A stretch of 64,000 bases of DNA from Natronogracilivirga saccharolytica (GTDB lineage Bacteria > Bacteroidota > Rhodothermia > Balneolales > Natronogracilivirgulaceae). Below the pieces are notes generated by a model. It was not told the DNA's origin. It worked only from the letters and a program-made list of their open reading frames with translations, and did not search any database. The stretch's first letter is position 1; each line of letters opens with the position of its first letter. Below are positions 42,106-52,297 of this stretch, one piece after another. The translations under genes and the position numbers were made by a program. Location of the stretch: positions 1-64,000 of the forward strand of contig NZ_JAFIDN010000006.1 of the NCBI RefSeq assembly GCF_017921895.1, written 5' to 3'.

Positions 42106-45100
42106 TCACATATCGGCAAGTGAGACGGCTTGGCCGCCCTCAGGATCGGTAAACAGGAGCCAGACACGACCCGGATCCATTTTTTCCTGCCGGATTTCTT
42201 CAAAGGCCCGCTTGTAGACAGCGATTTGGCGATCATAACCGTAATCTCGGTTGTTATCTGTATACGGACCGGTTTTGAAGTCCACGATATGCTCCCTGCC
42301 GTCGGAGTCCCGGATGATCATATCAATGTAGCCCCGGTACGCTGCCGGAGAGACTTCATCCACATGAGAGGCTTCATTCACCTGAGAGGCTTCATCTTCC
42401 TGAGAAGTGTCATCTGCCGGTGAGGCTTCATCTGCCAGAGAAGTGTCATCTGCCGGTGAGGCTGCATCAGCACGGGTGCCGGCTGACTCCGGGCCCGTAC
42501 GGTCTTCATCCCGGAGAAGTACCTCGAAGGCCACTTCATAACGGCGGGGAGCCTGGTCTCCGAACATGCTGCGGATACAGTGAGACGCATTGCGGCAATG
42601 CCTTATCAGCTCATCCCGGTGTTCTTCTATGACCTTCTCCGGATGCTCATACTGCATTCCGGAAAGCTCCCTGATCCAGAACTGAACAGCTTGATCCGTC
42701 TCTTTATCCGCAGGAGTTGTATCCGTGTCCCCGTGTTCAAAAAATCCGAACTCCAGGGCACGATGTATCAGCGTACCCTTGTCGTTGGGGGCAAGGCCGG
42801 TTCCTGCATCCCCGGACTCGTCTTCCTTTTCTCTTTTGTAATCTGATCCTGTATCTGGATCAGCATCCTCCACCTGCGGCCGGTCTTTGCCGGAAATTCC
42901 CGATGCAGACTGAAGATCTGCCGCAACCCCTTGATCCGCTCTGCGGAAGACCGCGGCCGAGCGGTCTGCTGCGGTGAATCTTGCCTTATCCGGATCCGCA
43001 TCTTCCTCATCATCCGGATCAGGATCCGGAACATAACCTGACAACTCTTCGAGATCATCGACCGTAAAATCCTGGATGACAATATCATCCGTCAGTGAAA
43101 CCCCTGCCTGGTCTTCATCGTCGGAGAACATCGGTTTCAGCATTTCAGCAAACGATCCCGTTTTGTTGCTTCCGCTGTAATCGGTCATGCTGACCAGCAA
43201 GTGCGTTTCGGCGCGGGTTACGGCGACATAGAACAGGCGTTTTGCCTCAGCGAGCCGGCGTTTCTTTCGTTCAGCTTTGAGGAAATGGTGCAGAAAGGAG
43301 GTGTTGCTGTCATCAGTGCCTTCCTTGTCGGGCGGCTTGTAGGACACGGCCGGCCAGGCAGCGCTGTCGTCATCATCATCGGCTATAAACAGCTGCATCC
43401 CGCCGTCATGATCTCCGGCAAGCATATCGGGCACGGCCACCATCGGGAACTGAAGGCCTTTCGACCCGTGGACAGTCATCAGCTGAATAGGTGCCGGCTC
43501 GGGCTGTTCGGCTTCGGTATCACCCGCCTCCTCGGTTATACGGTTCGACAAAAATCCGGTGACTTCAAAAAGGGTTCCCCGTCCGGTGCGCTCCAGATTG
43601 CGGATGACATCCAGCAGCTTGATCAGGTTTTCACGTACCTGAGCATCGTCTGCGTGAGCACCGAGGTAGGGCCCGTCCGTAAAAAACGCCCGTTCCACGA
43701 TCTCCGAAACACGCTTCACCGGCACCATTTCCCGTAAATCTTCGAGCAGCCGGATACCTGCGGCAAGCGCCTTCCGGTCCGCATCCGAAAGCAGTTCATC
43801 CCAGTGCTTTGCATTTGAAAGCGCGTTCCAGAAATGGGGGTAATCGTGCCCGGGCTTGTCCATCGCCACCCTCGCGGCAAGCAAACCGGAGTCCGAAAAT
43901 GAAATCATCGGCGAGCGAAGCAGTCCGACCAGAGCAACATCGTCAAAGGCATCCAGCAAAAACGAAAGCAGAAGCCATGCATCCTTGATTTCGCGGCGCT
44001 GATAATAGCGTGTGCCTTTGGCCACGGAATAATCGAGTCCGGCCTCCGCGAGTGCCTGCTCGAGGGCGTGCATGTGCTTGCGGCGCCGGTAAAGAACGCC
44101 CACAGCCCGTTCACCCCTGATCATTTTCTGTCTGACAGCCTCGTATTGCGAATGCCGGCCGTCGCGCATTTCGCGCAGGAACCGGGCGATCCGGCGGGAT
44201 TCGAGCTGGACATAATCGGAAGCGAGCGCTTCGGCCTCCACACTGACGGAAGTCCGGGAGGAAGTGCTTTTCCCCTCGTTTATCTGCTTGATCTCTTTCT
44301 TGAGTTGTGCGGTATCGGCACGTAATAAGCGCACCTCGCCGGGGGCATCGGCGTTTTTTGAAATTTCAGATGATGGCCTTTTCAGAGACTGATGGTGGGC
44401 CTCATACGATGCGGGTGTGGTTCCGGCGCCAAACACCTGGCGAAAAACGCGATTGGAGAAATCCACAATGGTTTTGTTGGACCGGAATGAGTAGGGCAGC
44501 GGCAGGATGCGGAGCGGAAGCGCACTTTTGCGATCTGCCCTCTTCTTCAGGTCGGCATGAACCCGGCGCATCATCGACACATCCCCTCCCCGGAAGGAAT
44601 AGATGGCCTGCTTGATGTCACCGACGATCATGACTTCCTTGTCGTTACCATCATCTGCAAAGCCGAGTTTTCTGATAATCTCCCACTGGCGCCGGTCGGT
44701 GTCCTGAAATTCATCAACGAGGATCTGATCAAAGCGGTTTCGCATCTGAGCGGTGACGCCGGGATTTTCCGTCAGCAGCTTGTGGGTCAGCCAGATCATG
44801 TCGTCATAGTTGAAATAGCCGGCCTCAAACCGCTGATAGCGCATGAGTGTCTTCCAGCGCAACGCGAGCTCCGACAGGTCACGCATATTCCAGTAGGCCT
44901 CATGATCCGGGTTGAACTCCGCCTCATCTGAATAGGCCGCAAGCTGCTCCGCAACTTCGTCCGCAGCGAGATACGCCTCGGCCTGCCGGACCGCTTCATA
45001 AAGCGGGAAAAATGCTTTTGCAATCTCGTTCAGCTCAGCATGAATTTCCCGGTCCACATTTTTTTTCACCAGCTCATTCAGACTGATGCCATTACTTTGG

Positions 45101-45915
45101 GTTTTCAGCTCAAGCAGGTCCTCAAATGTTTCCGGCGGACCGGTTTCGGGTTTAAACCAGTCCGGATGCTCTGCCAGACCGGAAAGCAGCTGATTCCCCT
45201 GCGGATCGATTTCCTTCCGCCAAATATCTGTCAGCTCCCGAAGTTTGCCGAGATACTGTTCGCAGTCAAGCGCTGCCATCTGGTGCAGGGCCTGATCATC
45301 AAGTCCACCCAGCTTGTGCATGAACGACTCGAAATCGGAGACCGAAATGCGCGAAAGCTGCCGCTGCAATCCCTTGTGATCTTTGTAGATACGGTAGAAC
45401 CGCTTGCGCCACTCCATCATCCACAGCACTTCATCGTAATCACCCAGCAGCTCGAACGCACCATCGATATTTCGTTGGCTCCGGAGTCCTTCCGGGTCAA
45501 GTGAATCCGGACGATCAGATACCGATATTTCGGTCAGTTCATCCGGAAAATAGTGCAGAATGCGATTACAGAAGGAATGAAACGTCGAAATATAGTTGCG
45601 CGAAAACCGGCGCCGGGTATCCAAAAGATGCTCTGAGGCACCGTTTTTACCGATACTTTTGTTGATGGCATCGTAGATTCGTGACCGCATTTCAGCGGCG
45701 GCAAAGTCGGTGAATGTCAGCGTAAGCATGCGTTCCAGCGGGACATTCCTGTCTGCCAGCTGATGGATGACGCGTTCTGTGAGATTATGCGTTTTCCCGG
45801 TTCCGGCACCAGCCTCCAGAATCATGAACCCCTGATGACGGCAGATCTCATCTGTGATATCATCGGGTGACTGCTGCTGAGGGGGCATTATGTGATTTTT
45901 TGAATCAAAGCTCAT
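42106..45915 (-). CDS. addA: AddA-like helicase-nuclease subunit
   Basis: 1269 aa, typical AddA size. UvrD-type superfamily 1 helicase: Walker A EAGAGTGKTHNL at 34-45, Walker B ILVDEFQDTD, motif IV-VI segments including TVHGSKGLQFP and the LFYVAVTRAET block. The C-terminal PD-(D/E)XK nuclease carries GYIDMII and HIVDFKTGPY near 1195-1216 (Asp, Asp, Lys). With AddB it resects double-strand breaks for recombination and can degrade linear foreign DNA. Two acidic low-complexity inserts precede the nuclease: a DPD/E-rich linker near 945-1025, and a run of about seven six-residue units of the form (E/D)(A/T)S(P/Q)(A/V)(D/N), encoded by an 18-bp tandem repeat. It starts 11 bp inside the end of addB. 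Confidence 0.9.
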   Translation of the reverse strand: MSFDSKNHIMPPQQQSPDDITDEICRHQGFMILEAGAGTGKTHNLTERVIHQLADRNVPLERMLTLTFTDFAAAEMRSRIYDAINKSIGKNGASEHLLDTRRRFSRNYISTFHSFCNRILHYFPDELTEISVSDRPDSLDPEGLRSQRNIDGAFELLGDYDEVLWMMEWRKRFYRIYKDHKGLQRQLSRISVSDFESFMHKLGGLDDQALHQMAALDCEQYLGKLRELTDIWRKEIDPQGNQLLSGLAEHPDWFKPETGPPETFEDLLELKTQSNGISLNELVKKNVDREIHAELNEIAKAFFPLYEAVRQAEAYLAADEVAEQLAAYSDEAEFNPDHEAYWNMRDLSELALRWKTLMRYQRFEAGYFNYDDMIWLTHKLLTENPGVTAQMRNRFDQILVDEFQDTDRRQWEIIRKLGFADDGNDKEVMIVGDIKQAIYSFRGGDVSMMRRVHADLKKRADRKSALPLRILPLPYSFRSNKTIVDFSNRVFRQVFGAGTTPASYEAHHQSLKRPSSEISKNADAPGEVRLLRADTAQLKKEIKQINEGKSTSSRTSVSVEAEALASDYVQLESRRIARFLREMRDGRHSQYEAVRQKMIRGERAVGVLYRRRKHMHALEQALAEAGLDYSVAKGTRYYQRREIKDAWLLLSFLLDAFDDVALVGLLRSPMISFSDSGLLAARVAMDKPGHDYPHFWNALSNAKHWDELLSDADRKALAAGIRLLEDLREMVPVKRVSEIVERAFFTDGPYLGAHADDAQVRENLIKLLDVIRNLERTGRGTLFEVTGFLSNRITEEAGDTEAEQPEPAPIQLMTVHGSKGLQFPMVAVPDMLAGDHDGGMQLFIADDDDDSAAWPAVSYKPPDKEGTDDSNTSFLHHFLKAERKKRRLAEAKRLFYVAVTRAETHLLVSMTDYSGSNKTGSFAEMLKPMFSDDEDQAGVSLTDDIVIQDFTVDDLEELSGYVPDPDPDDEEDADPDKARFTAADRSAAVFRRADQGVAADLQSASGISGKDRPQVEDADPDTGSDYKREKEDESGDAGTGLAPNDKGTLIHRALEFGFFEHGDTDTTPADKETDQAVQFWIRELSGMQYEHPEKVIEEHRDELIRHCRNASHCIRSMFGDQAPRRYEVAFEVLLRDEDRTGPESAGTRADAASPADDTSLADEASPADDTSQEDEASQVNEASHVDEVSPAAYRGYIDMIIRDSDGREHIVDFKTGPYTDNNRDYGYDRQIAVYKRAFEEIRQEKMDPGRVWLLFTDPEGGQAVSLADM
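42352..42472 (-). repeat. 18-bp tandem repeat (minisatellite) inside addA
   Basis: About seven imperfect copies of an 18-bp unit, on the plus strand of the form TTCATC-TGCCGGTGAGGC, lie in frame and encode the six-residue repeat of AddA just before its nuclease motif. Copy number could vary without shifting the frame. Confidence 0.8.
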
Positions 45916-48900
45916 TATCGTCTTCCCAAAAAGGTTCTGCGATGTACCAGGTGTCCAGCTTTGCCGGCGGCTCGCCGTCAGCCATCCGGCTCTTTTTTTT
46001 CAGCCGCTCCAGCTCTGTGTTCCTCCTTTGTTTCTGAATCCGCTCATCAAAACGGGTAATATGCCGGAAGTCGGACCAGGGCAGATCGTTGTCAAGGCTG
46101 ATGTGGAACCTGCCTTTGCTGATGGCATCCGCAATCCAGCTGATGCGGTGTTGTTCGATGGCCTTCATGAATTCCGCCATCTCTTCAGCTGGTTTGAATT
46201 TTTCCTTATGCCTCTTTCTTTTGGTCCGGGCTTTATTTTTCCAGGCTGCCTCAGAGATCATTTCAGTCGATCCGAGTGAAAACTCCGGCCCCATCTCTTT
46301 GAATTTCCCGCTGATCGGCAGCTGGTAATAGCCGGCAAGAAACCGGGGGATGCCGCAGCTTTGCAGATACATGCCATAAACCGGCAGCTGATAGCTCTGC
46401 CCGTTCAGTATGTGCGTGTATTTTTTCACACCGGACTTGCCTGATTTGTAATCGAAGATCAGTGCCTGTTTTCCGTCGGATGTCAGATCGATGCGGTCAA
46501 TTTTCCCGTTAAATCGCAGGTCGATCCCGTTCATTTTCCTGGAAAACGTCCACTTTTGCTCCATCTCAAATCCAAACTCCGGATAGAAAACAGCCGGACG
46601 CGCATCGTCGATATCCTCCATCCATATTTCCCTGCCAAGAGCCTCAAGATCGATAAACCATCCGGTCACCCGTTCAAGATTTCTCTCGAGCATGGCTGGG
46701 AATGGAGTGTCAGGATTGCCGAGCTGATGCCGGAACAGCTCCACCAGCCGGCGCCGGATGCTGTTCATGCGGGTGCGGGCTTTACCGGGATTGTCAGCCG
46801 GCCAGACAGGCGGACCCTCCTGCTCCGTCTCGGAGTAGAATTCCTCCAGAATCTGATGCAGCAGACTGCCTTTGATGCTGGACTCGGCGTCGTCTTTGTA
46901 TTCACTCAACGGCTCCAGCCGCAGCACATACCGGAAAAAATATTCCTGAGGCGACGATGCAAAGGTATCCAGACGGCTGATGCTCATGGGCAGATGGCCG
47001 TCCTGCAGCTGGAGCGGCCACCACCGCTCAACAATCCGGGCATCCACGATGCCGTCATACTCTCCCATGTCTGATGTGTCACGCCGCGCATGTTCGACAT
47101 CGGCAGCCTGCCGGAAAGGTTCGGCCAGTCGCTCAATTTTCCTGCTGTCTCCGGCAATGCGATTGCCGGCAGCGGCCACTTTCCCGATGTCATGACCGGA
47201 AAATAGCAGACGGGATGATCTGACCGGCCAGTCAGGCTTATCCGGTGACATCGCTTCCGGTGAAGTTGATCCCGGTGAGCCCGTATCCGGCGAAGTGCCT
47301 GAATCGCCGGCATCACGGGCGATTTGACGGCCGGCAATCTCCTCCTCAAGATCCAGCCACAACGGAGACGGCATCACCGGCTTCTGATCAACCAGTACCG
47401 GACGGCTGAGATAGCGCGGGCTGCGGGCAGCAAGCAACCGGCGAAGCTGTATCCTCGCCTGCTCAAACGATTCCGTCCCTTTCCGGCCGGTTAGCTGCTC
47501 AAGGGCTTTCTCGTACCGGAAATGCAGAAAATCGGGCCGGTCGCCCCTGGGGAAGCCGTCCTCATGAAGCCCGAGCACAAAAACGGTCTTGTCATGCACC
47601 TCCGGAAGCTGATGAATTTCCGTCAGCAGTACGCCGCCCGGACGCTCTTCCGGACGCTCACGTGTTTCCTTAAGCCGCAATTCAAGCAGCCTGAAAAAAT
47701 CCGACCGGGGAAGTTTCCGTACAAGTCCCAGGCGGGCTTCCGAATCCCGCAGTTTTCCGAGAATGATATCGAGCAGCTGCTTGGCCTGGTTGGCCTCCCG
47801 GCTCATCAGGTCCTTCTGCAGCCCGAGAATGTCCTCCGTCCATCCGACCCAGTCCCGCAGCAGCATCTTTCCTTCGGTGTTGTAGGATGTTCTCAGCTTT
47901 TTCAGATTCCGGATGACATCTCCGTAAAATTTCCGGTCACGGCGCAATCCGTCGCGGCGTTTTTGCTCCTTTTCTTCATCATCCTCGTACCGGATGTATT
48001 CAAGCAGACTGTCGAAAACCCGCGATATGCCATCTTCGGTTTCATCGAGCGTCCGGAAATTGTACTCTCTGCAAAACTGTGAAAAATGACGGATATTCGG
48101 GGTTTTCTGCTCGTCATGATCCTCAAGGTTGGGCAATATCAGCCGGTTGTCAGCAAAAACCCGGGCGACATCATCGATCTGGAATCCGTTTTCCTCCAGT
48201 TTCAGATAGGTAAGCAGCCTGCGGATGAAAGGATGGCTGATCAGTGACGGCCCCCGGCTGGTGTAGAGCGGCACACCGAATCGCTCGCGCATTGCCGGAA
48301 CCATGGGCTCGTACAGCGACAGGTCTCCGGCGAGAATGACGAAATCCCGGTACTCCGGCTGTGCTCCGGCGGTACCATTACCCTCCGAAATAAGCATCAG
48401 AATCTGGCGCATGGCCTGTTCAAGCTCTTCCCTGGGATGATGGAACGAGCTCATGTACCGAAACCCGCTGGTACCGTGAAAGCCGGCCCCCGCCTGGTCT
48501 GCATTACCCGCATAGATCCGGACAAGCTCCGTGCGATCCCCGACTGACCGGGCAATCCGCTCCAGCGCATGATGCTGCACCGGATCGATCACATCAGCCA
48601 GATAAATAACCAGTTTGGAATACCGGATAATGTGCGGACGGCAGTGTTCCATTTTCCCCGGCAGGAACTCGCGGTCAAGCCAGTTTTTTTCCGACATCTC
48701 CTGCTCATAGGCCTGAAGCAGATCGGCCAGAACCTTTCGCTGAGCGGATCCGGACAGAGTGTTACCCGGTTCCCTGCCTTGCTGTTTACCTCCTTGCTGC
48801 TTTATTCCCCGCACACCGGCATCAGGATCGATTTGCTCAAGCTGCTCACGCAACGCGCCCGGCCGCTGATTTTCCCGGTACAGATCCCCGATAATGTTGG

Positions 48901-49279
48901 ATATGGCCGTGACCGATTTCATGCCGGAAAACCGCCGGAAGTCACGGTCGGGATGGGTGGACAGCCACTGCTCCAGCCACATGGTGCGCTCTTCGGCTGC
49001 TGGAACAAGCGCCGGCTGGTCCGCTTCATCAATACTGTGGCGCGCCACCTCATCGAGAAACGATGCGAGGGTCCGGATGTCAGGGGCGAAATCACCGGTG
49101 TGCTGCTGCCACTTTTTCCGCACCTCCCGCTCCATCAGCAGGTTGCTCACGAGAATCAGGGTGCCGGATCCGCCGGCCTCTTGCCGCAGATGATGCCACG
49201 ACTCGCTTGCTCCATCACAAAATATTTCCCGCATCGTCAGTACCCGGATTTCTGATTGTTCGAAGGTGAAGGTTACCAA
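45905..49279 (-). CDS. addB: AddB-like nuclease subunit with inactive helicase fold
   Basis: 1124 aa. The N-terminal half has the UvrD-like layout without a Walker A motif (TLILVSNLLMEREVRKKW opening), typical for AddB. The C-terminal PD-(D/E)XK nuclease shows GKIDRIDLT and LIFDYKSGKSG near 920-950 (Asp, Asp, Lys), followed by GQSYQLPVYGMYLQ. I do not see the four-Cys iron-sulfur set of Bacillus AddB. A Ser-Pro-Asp-rich linker near residues 662-680 is coded by short repeats. ATG at 49234 (MREIFCDG) is an alternative start. It overlaps addA by 11 bp and is divergent from polX, 144 bp away. Confidence 0.85.
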   Translation of the reverse strand: MVTFTFEQSEIRVLTMREIFCDGASESWHHLRQEAGGSGTLILVSNLLMEREVRKKWQQHTGDFAPDIRTLASFLDEVARHSIDEADQPALVPAAEERTMWLEQWLSTHPDRDFRRFSGMKSVTAISNIIGDLYRENQRPGALREQLEQIDPDAGVRGIKQQGGKQQGREPGNTLSGSAQRKVLADLLQAYEQEMSEKNWLDREFLPGKMEHCRPHIIRYSKLVIYLADVIDPVQHHALERIARSVGDRTELVRIYAGNADQAGAGFHGTSGFRYMSSFHHPREELEQAMRQILMLISEGNGTAGAQPEYRDFVILAGDLSLYEPMVPAMRERFGVPLYTSRGPSLISHPFIRRLLTYLKLEENGFQIDDVARVFADNRLILPNLEDHDEQKTPNIRHFSQFCREYNFRTLDETEDGISRVFDSLLEYIRYEDDEEKEQKRRDGLRRDRKFYGDVIRNLKKLRTSYNTEGKMLLRDWVGWTEDILGLQKDLMSREANQAKQLLDIILGKLRDSEARLGLVRKLPRSDFFRLLELRLKETRERPEERPGGVLLTEIHQLPEVHDKTVFVLGLHEDGFPRGDRPDFLHFRYEKALEQLTGRKGTESFEQARIQLRRLLAARSPRYLSRPVLVDQKPVMPSPLWLDLEEEIAGRQIARDAGDSGTSPDTGSPGSTSPEAMSPDKPDWPVRSSRLLFSGHDIGKVAAAGNRIAGDSRKIERLAEPFRQAADVEHARRDTSDMGEYDGIVDARIVERWWPLQLQDGHLPMSISRLDTFASSPQEYFFRYVLRLEPLSEYKDDAESSIKGSLLHQILEEFYSETEQEGPPVWPADNPGKARTRMNSIRRRLVELFRHQLGNPDTPFPAMLERNLERVTGWFIDLEALGREIWMEDIDDARPAVFYPEFGFEMEQKWTFSRKMNGIDLRFNGKIDRIDLTSDGKQALIFDYKSGKSGVKKYTHILNGQSYQLPVYGMYLQSCGIPRFLAGYYQLPISGKFKEMGPEFSLGSTEMISEAAWKNKARTKRKRHKEKFKPAEEMAEFMKAIEQHRISWIADAISKGRFHISLDNDLPWSDFRHITRFDERIQKQRRNTELERLKKKSRMADGEPPAKLDTWYIAEPFWEDDNEL

Positions 49280-49423
49280 AATCAGTGCTGATTTGAAACG
49301 TCAATTTCGGTCGGACCGGGTTAGTCCGGCAACGTTTTAATTATTAGATTTAGAAGATTTTCCCATTTGTGATTTCGCAGCCAGCCAGCTCCGGAGAAAC
49401 GTGCACAACTTATACAAAAACTG

Positions 49424-51199
49424 ATGCCACAACCTGTCCAGAAAGACGATATCGTTGCCAGACTTGAAGAAATCGGCACACTGATGCGGCTTGCCGGTGA
49501 AAATGACTTCCGCGCGATGGCCTTCGACCGCGCCGCGCGCACCATCGAAAGTTTGGATGACGACATCAACCAGCACATTGAAAATCAGACACTTACCAAC
49601 CTGAAGGGAATCGGCAAGTCGATCGCGCAGGACGTGTACACATATGCGGAAAGCGGAACGATTCCGGTGCTGGATAAACTGAAAGAGCAGGTGCCGGACG
49701 GCCTGATCGCATGGCTGGGCATTTCGGGTATGGGTCCGAAAAAGATCTACAAGATTCACAAGGAGCTTGGCATCACTGAGTTATCGGAGCTCCGTGAAAA
49801 GTGCCGTGATGGTTCGGTTGCGGAACTGCCGGGTATGGGCAAAAAGACAGCGGAAAAAATACTTGCATCCATTGAATGGATGGAGCAGTTCACCGACCGG
49901 TGCCGGGTCGACGAAGCCACGGTCATTGCGGAATTGTTTCTGGATCGCATGAACGATGCTGATGGCGTGCAGGAAATCTCCGTCGCCGGATCACTGCGGC
50001 GCGCCAAAGAGACCATCGGCGATATTGACCTGCTGATAGCCGCTGACCGGAACGATGCAGAATCGCTCATGACCCGGTTTGTTGAGACCGGCAGCGTCAC
50101 GGAAATCCTGGGTCAGGGTGAAACCAAAAGCTCGGTCCGCACAAAAGAGGGAAGGCAGGTGGATCTACGGATCGTAAGCCGGGAGCATTATCCGGCCGCA
50201 CTCATGTATTTCACCGGAAGCAAAGAGCACAATGTGGCGATGCGCCAGCGGGCCAGAGCCAGAAAACTGCAGCTCAACGAGTACGGCCTTTTCCATCAGA
50301 ATGCAGAGAATCAGGCCGATTTTGACCGCCCGTTGCCTGCAAAAAGCGAAGAGGACATCTACAGGCACCTTGACCTCGGGTATATTCCTGCGGAACTGCG
50401 CGAAGATCACGGTGAGTTTGACCTCGCGCAGAACGGCAGCACTCCTGAACTTTTGGAACAGCACCAGCTGCGGGGCATCATTCACGCCCACTCCAAATGG
50501 AGCGACGGAAAAAACTCCATCCGCGAAATGGCCGAAGCGTGCATTTCCAGGGGGTATGAATATCTCGTGCTGACCGATCACTCCCGAAGTGCCGCATATG
50601 CTGGCGGACTCTCCATCGAGAAGGTTCATCAGCAGTGGGAAGAGATTGATGCACTGAACAAAGAGTTCGCAGAAAGCGCCGGCGGAAACGGATTTGTCAT
50701 TCTTAAAGGGATCGAATCCGACATCCTGTCTGACGGACGCCTTGATTATCCTGATGAGGTGCTGGCCGGCTTCGACATGGTCATCGGAAGTGTGCATTCA
50801 GTTCTCGATCAGCCTCCTGATGCCATGCTCGGGCGCCTGATGCAGGCCGCAGAACATCCGCACATCCATATGATCGGACATCCCACCGGCCGTCTGCTTT
50901 TGCGTCGTGACGGAAATAAAGCCGACCTCAACCGGCTGATCACCCATGCCGCCGCACACAATACCGCCATTGAAATCAATGCCAATCCCTGGCGCCTGGA
51001 ACTTGACTGGCGCTACGGCAGAAAGGCCCGGGATGCGGGACTTATGAGTGCCGTCTGTCCGGATGCGCACAGTACCGACGGACTGGATCATGTGCGCTAT
51101 GGTGTCGGAACGGCTCGAAAAGCCGGATTTTCTGCCGGGCAAATCCTAAACACACTGTCGGTGAAAGAACTATTCGCCTGGCTGAAAAAATCAGGCTGA
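49424..51199 (+). CDS. polX: DNA polymerase X family protein with PHP domain
   Basis: 591 aa, usual for bacterial PolX. Helix-hairpin-helix region about 55-155 (LKGIGKSIAQD, LPGMGKKTAEK). The Pol beta-type palm has the nucleotidyl-transfer motif GSLRRAKETIGDIDLLI with Asp200 and Asp202. The C-terminal PHP domain (about 345-590) begins IIHAHSKWSDG and contains LTDHSRSAAY and PDAHSTDG, metal ligands for 3'-5' exonuclease and AP-endonuclease activity. It fills gaps in base-excision and end repair. Divergent from addB, forming a repair block. Confidence 0.95.
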   Translation: MPQPVQKDDIVARLEEIGTLMRLAGENDFRAMAFDRAARTIESLDDDINQHIENQTLTNLKGIGKSIAQDVYTYAESGTIPVLDKLKEQVPDGLIAWLGISGMGPKKIYKIHKELGITELSELREKCRDGSVAELPGMGKKTAEKILASIEWMEQFTDRCRVDEATVIAELFLDRMNDADGVQEISVAGSLRRAKETIGDIDLLIAADRNDAESLMTRFVETGSVTEILGQGETKSSVRTKEGRQVDLRIVSREHYPAALMYFTGSKEHNVAMRQRARARKLQLNEYGLFHQNAENQADFDRPLPAKSEEDIYRHLDLGYIPAELREDHGEFDLAQNGSTPELLEQHQLRGIIHAHSKWSDGKNSIREMAEACISRGYEYLVLTDHSRSAAYAGGLSIEKVHQQWEEIDALNKEFAESAGGNGFVILKGIESDILSDGRLDYPDEVLAGFDMVIGSVHSVLDQPPDAMLGRLMQAAEHPHIHMIGHPTGRLLLRRDGNKADLNRLITHAAAHNTAIEINANPWRLELDWRYGRKARDAGLMSAVCPDAHSTDGLDHVRYGVGTARKAGFSAGQILNTLSVKELFAWLKKSG

Positions 51200-51340
51200 G
51201 CAGCCCGATGCTAAATCCTGCGATACGATTCCCGCAATCACGCGTATGTGCACTGCGGTGAAGCAAGCGATTCCGTCGTTAAACTCTTCGCACAGGTGCC
51301 TGATGCAAGTCTTTATCAAAGATTTCTGAAGTCAAAACCG

Positions 51341-52297
51341 TCAGGATTCCGGCTCGTACTTGTCATACCTTTTCTCACCGGCGCGTATCGGAAAGTTCTT
51401 GCGGTTTTCAGCAGGCGGCAGCGGACACGTGGTGTACGGATTTATAGCGCAGGGCGGATTGTAAGACACATTGAAATCGATAATGGCTTTCTCGCCGGGC
51501 TCAGGGCGATCAATATAGACATAGCGTCCCGCTTCGTAAGTTTCCTCACCTGCCGTGGCATCGGAAAACGGAATAAAAAGCCGGCTGCCGGTTCCCAGAG
51601 CAATCATGGAAACTTCCTCATCCTCAACCGTGAAATAAAGATCACCGGCAACGGCGTAATCAACCATTTGTCCGAGCACATTCTCAATTTTCATGGTGTC
51701 TCCCTCTTCCCTCGGTTCGAATTCAGCCTCGACGCGCCAGTCCGGGTCAATATCAAACCGGTCGATACCGTCGAAATGCTGCAGGTGCGGACTGTCATCA
51801 TCATAAAGGCGAATACCAAGTTTGTCATCACGGCGCATCACAAACCAGGTCAGACCACGGTAGTGCAGCTCCCGGGTCAGGTCCGGTGTGTAAATGGTGT
51901 CCTCGGCCATGCGACGTCCGCGCTCATCCCGGATATCCACATTTCCCGCAACTCTCATGACAACGGTGTCTGCCTCCAGCTTGAATGTTCCGGCGAGGTC
52001 CGGGATTGATCCCTCAGGGAACCGGATGCGGGACCGCTCACCGCCGCCAAAAGACTGTTCCCCTTCGCTCAGCCAGTACAGACCGGTGAGACGCAGCCAG
52101 CCCTGCTCTTCCTTGAGCCTTTCAACCCGATCCTCATGCCACTCTTCAACAAATGCGCGGTATTCCTCGTCAATGTCGTCGCGGTCATTATCGATGTCAG
52201 CACTGACGGCCGCACCGCCGGATACCGCCATGTATGCTATGGCAAACAGAAAAATTGTGATTGTTTTCAAAATGATCAGACCTGTGTGTTGTAACAT
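51341..52297 (-). CDS. DUF1684 family exported protein
   Basis: 318 aa from the ATG at 52297, which opens a normal signal peptide (MLQHTGLIILKTITIFLFA to about 33); an ATG 13 codons earlier is possible but adds charged residues. The DUF1684 pattern is clear: GWLRLTGLYWLSEGEQSFG at the start, RGLTWFVMRR in the middle and NPPCAINPYTTCPLPP near the end with two conserved Cys. The family is widespread and of unknown function. It is convergent with polX (141 bp, nothing seen between) and divergent from doxX. Confidence 0.88.
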   Translation of the reverse strand: MLQHTGLIILKTITIFLFAIAYMAVSGGAAVSADIDNDRDDIDEEYRAFVEEWHEDRVERLKEEQGWLRLTGLYWLSEGEQSFGGGERSRIRFPEGSIPDLAGTFKLEADTVVMRVAGNVDIRDERGRRMAEDTIYTPDLTRELHYRGLTWFVMRRDDKLGIRLYDDDSPHLQHFDGIDRFDIDPDWRVEAEFEPREEGDTMKIENVLGQMVDYAVAGDLYFTVEDEEVSMIALGTGSRLFIPFSDATAGEETYEAGRYVYIDRPEPGEKAIIDFNVSYNPPCAINPYTTCPLPPAENRKNFPIRAGEKRYDKYEPES

